A stretch of DNA of 64,000 nucleotides, taken from the NCBI GenBank assembly GCA_020632595.1, contig JACKFF010000013.1, positions 40,146 to 104,145 on the forward strand. Reading direction: 5' to 3'. Of this stretch, positions 62,711 to 64,000 are shown in pieces (positions within the stretch are counted from its first letter, which is position 1; each line of letters begins with the position of its first letter). The notes under the pieces were generated by a model that worked only from the letters and a program-made list of their open reading frames with translations, ran no database searches and was not told the origin of the DNA. The translations under genes and the position numbers were made by a program. The DNA comes from Nitrospiraceae bacterium (lineage in GTDB: Bacteria > Nitrospirota > Nitrospiria > Nitrospirales > UBA8639).

Positions 62711-63757
62711 TTACGGCGTGGGCCTCTGGCCATTGGTGTCTGATTTCGAATGAATTCCAGGAGATACGGTCGAATGCCCGGATGATATGTTGTGCGGGCT
62801 GTTGCTGGGCAGTTGGTGTTCAAACCGATCGTACGCTTTAATAATTTCTTTGACCAATCGATGCCGAACCACATCTTGCTCGGAAAAATACACAAATTGT
62901 ATTCCGTCAATATTGAGGAGGATGTCAGCAATCTGCGCCAATCCGGACTTCTGCGAATCGGGAAGGTCGATTTGGGTGATATCCCCGGTCACAATGGCCT
63001 TGGAATTCAGTCCGAGTCTCGTCAAAAACATTTTCATTTGTTCGGTGGTGGCGTTTTGGGCTTCGTCCAGAATGACAAAGGCATCGTCAAGCGTCCGTCC
63101 ACGCATGAACGCCAGTGGGGCGATTTCAATTTCGCCTCGTTCGATGAGCCGATTAGCCCGATCAATGTCCATCATGGTGTACAACGCATCGTACAAGGGT
63201 CGTAAGTAGGGGTGCACTTTGGCAAAGAGGTCGCCCGGAAGAAAGCCGAGATGTTCCCCTGCTTCCACGGCTGGCCGTGCGAGAATGATGCGACTGACTT
63301 GTTTATGCGTGAGAGCACCGAGGGCCATGGCCATCGCCAAATAGGTTTTCCCGGTCCCGGCGGGGCCAATGGCTATGACCAGATCCGACTTGTTAATGGC
63401 TTCTAGATAGGCCTGTTGATTGGGAGTTTTCGGATTGACATTCCCTTTTTTGGTCGGAATCGCGCTTGCTGAAACGGTATAGGGTTTGAGCGGGGTATCC
63501 CGTTTTTCTTCTGTCGCCAGAATGGCTCGTGAGATATCGTCGGGTTTCAATTCGTAATAGGTTCGGGTCCAATCGGCTAATTCCCGCAAAATGTGTTCGG
63601 CCCGCAAAACGGATTCCGGTTGACCATGAAGGGTAATTTCATCGCCCCTGGCCGCCATCCGCACCTGGAGCTCCCCTTCGATCATTTTGAGATGCAGATC
63701 GTGCGGGCCGAAAAGATTGGCTAAATCGACCCCTTCTCGTAGTTTAATTTTTCGCAC
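62711..63757 (-). CDS. PhoH family ATPase
   Basis: A 348-residue PhoH/YbeZ-type P-loop ATPase. Walker A is IGPAGTGKTYLAMA, followed by ILARPAVEAGEHLGFLPGD, the switch MRGRTLDDAFVILDEAQN and TGDITQIDLPDSQKSGL. A basic C-terminal tail (QLPSNSPHNISSGH) is variable. The GTG start (MRKIKLREGVDLANLF) fits the length. It is probably an RNA-associated ATPase acting with YbeY. Confidence 0.93.
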   Translation of the reverse strand: MRKIKLREGVDLANLFGPHDLHLKMIEGELQVRMAARGDEITLHGQPESVLRAEHILRELADWTRTYYELKPDDISRAILATEEKRDTPLKPYTVSASAIPTKKGNVNPKTPNQQAYLEAINKSDLVIAIGPAGTGKTYLAMAMALGALTHKQVSRIILARPAVEAGEHLGFLPGDLFAKVHPYLRPLYDALYTMMDIDRANRLIERGEIEIAPLAFMRGRTLDDAFVILDEAQNATTEQMKMFLTRLGLNSKAIVTGDITQIDLPDSQKSGLAQIADILLNIDGIQFVYFSEQDVVRHRLVKEIIKAYDRFEHQLPSNSPHNISSGHSTVSPGIHSKSDTNGQRPTP

Positions 63758-64000
63758 GTCGTATTCGACTTAACCTCCGGTTAGCTGACATTGCCCCGTA
63801 AGTTGATTCTAGCAAAGGTTTCAGTTTGGCTCAAGGAATGAAATAAAAGGCTACCGTCTCTTTTGGCAGATTGAACAAAAGAACGAGCTACGTTCACTTT
63901 GTAGACGGGTGATCAGAGAGGGGCATCCATGCAAGCAAGGCAATCCTGCCTTCTGATATATCTGGTGTGCTTGCTGAAACCGTCCATAGGACCCATCCGG
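63758..64000. other. Right window edge, no assured gene
   Basis: 243 bases upstream of phoH. An ATG at 63929 preceded by GAGGGG opens a 24-codon frame running off the window. This could be the start of a gene, but too little is visible to judge. Confidence 0.3.

Noticed and set aside
63929..64000. Start of a new gene at the right edge
   Set aside because: Only 24 codons are visible and the composition is not informative, so it is left as an uncertain note.

Overview
The window looks like the core chromosome of a Gram-negative, autotroph-like bacterium, most probably a Nitrospira-type member of the Nitrospirota. This is an inference from gene content and protein flavour, not from a database match. 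The pointers are a lone CbbO/NorD-type VWA protein beside an LDH-like malate dehydrogenase, an orphan NuoF-like flavoprotein with a 2Fe-2S ferredoxin, a citramalate route to isoleucine joined to threonine genes, and a lipid-A-type glycosyltransferase module indicating an outer membrane. Most of the sequence is dense housekeeping DNA of roughly balanced base composition. No rRNA, CRISPR array or intact transposase is visible.

Layout. 1-7.1 kb: VWA protein (5' end cut by the window), a small unknown protein, mdh, then a probable operon of NuoF-like protein, ferredoxin, 6-pyruvoyl-tetrahydropterin synthase and folE behind a sigma70-like promoter. 7.4-9.8 kb: alpha/beta hydrolase divergent from rarA. 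9.8-14 kb: first accessory island, with two copies of a ~240-300 bp repeat flanking a vapBC toxin-antitoxin pair, echoes of the 3' end of rarA, a DUF2726 gene followed by an attC-like hairpin, and a secreted serine hydrolase. 14-18 kb: ABC-F ATPase, tRNA-Ala, purA, tRNA-Lys, then a 0.5 kb empty stretch. 18.2-22.7 kb: unknown membrane protein, HDOD protein, SWIM zinc-finger protein and MinD/FlhG-like ATPase. 22.9-33 kb: the classic translation operon rimP-nusA-infB-DUF503-rbfA-truB-rpsO-pnp-M16 peptidase, headed by an attenuator-like hairpin. 33-34.5 kb: two unknown exported proteins with strong expression signals, ending at a bidirectional terminator. 34.5-40.3 kb (minus strand): pdxJ-nnr-tsaE-mutS. 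40.4-48.3 kb: an amino-acid operon with aminotransferase, hom, thrC, a phosphoglycerate-mutase-like protein in the place of homoserine kinase, lysC and cimA. 48.4-49.3 kb: HU/IHF protein, MerR regulator and tRNA-Pro. 49.4-52.8 kb: small unknown protein and a GT2 / LAB_N / GT39 membrane glycosylation module. 52.9-55.6 kb: second accessory patch, with an unknown helical protein, a decayed group II intron, a fragment of the same repeat family and an FRG-domain gene with a frameshift. 55.7-64 kb (minus strand): exported methyltransferase, PAP2 phosphatase, TolB-like propeller protein, M1 peptidase, ftsY, ybeY and phoH.

How the genes work together. Aspartate kinase, homoserine dehydrogenase, the mutase-like protein and threonine synthase cover aspartate to threonine except for aspartate-semialdehyde dehydrogenase, and cimA starts isoleucine synthesis without threonine deaminase. 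The translation operon links ribosome maturation, transcription termination, initiation and RNA decay, and phoH-ybeY-ftsY adds rRNA processing and membrane targeting. The most unusual features are the mutase-like protein that has lost its nucleophile and metal ligands, the rarA-tail/repeat/vapBC arrangement, the slippery-site frameshift in the FRG gene and the paired exported proteins.
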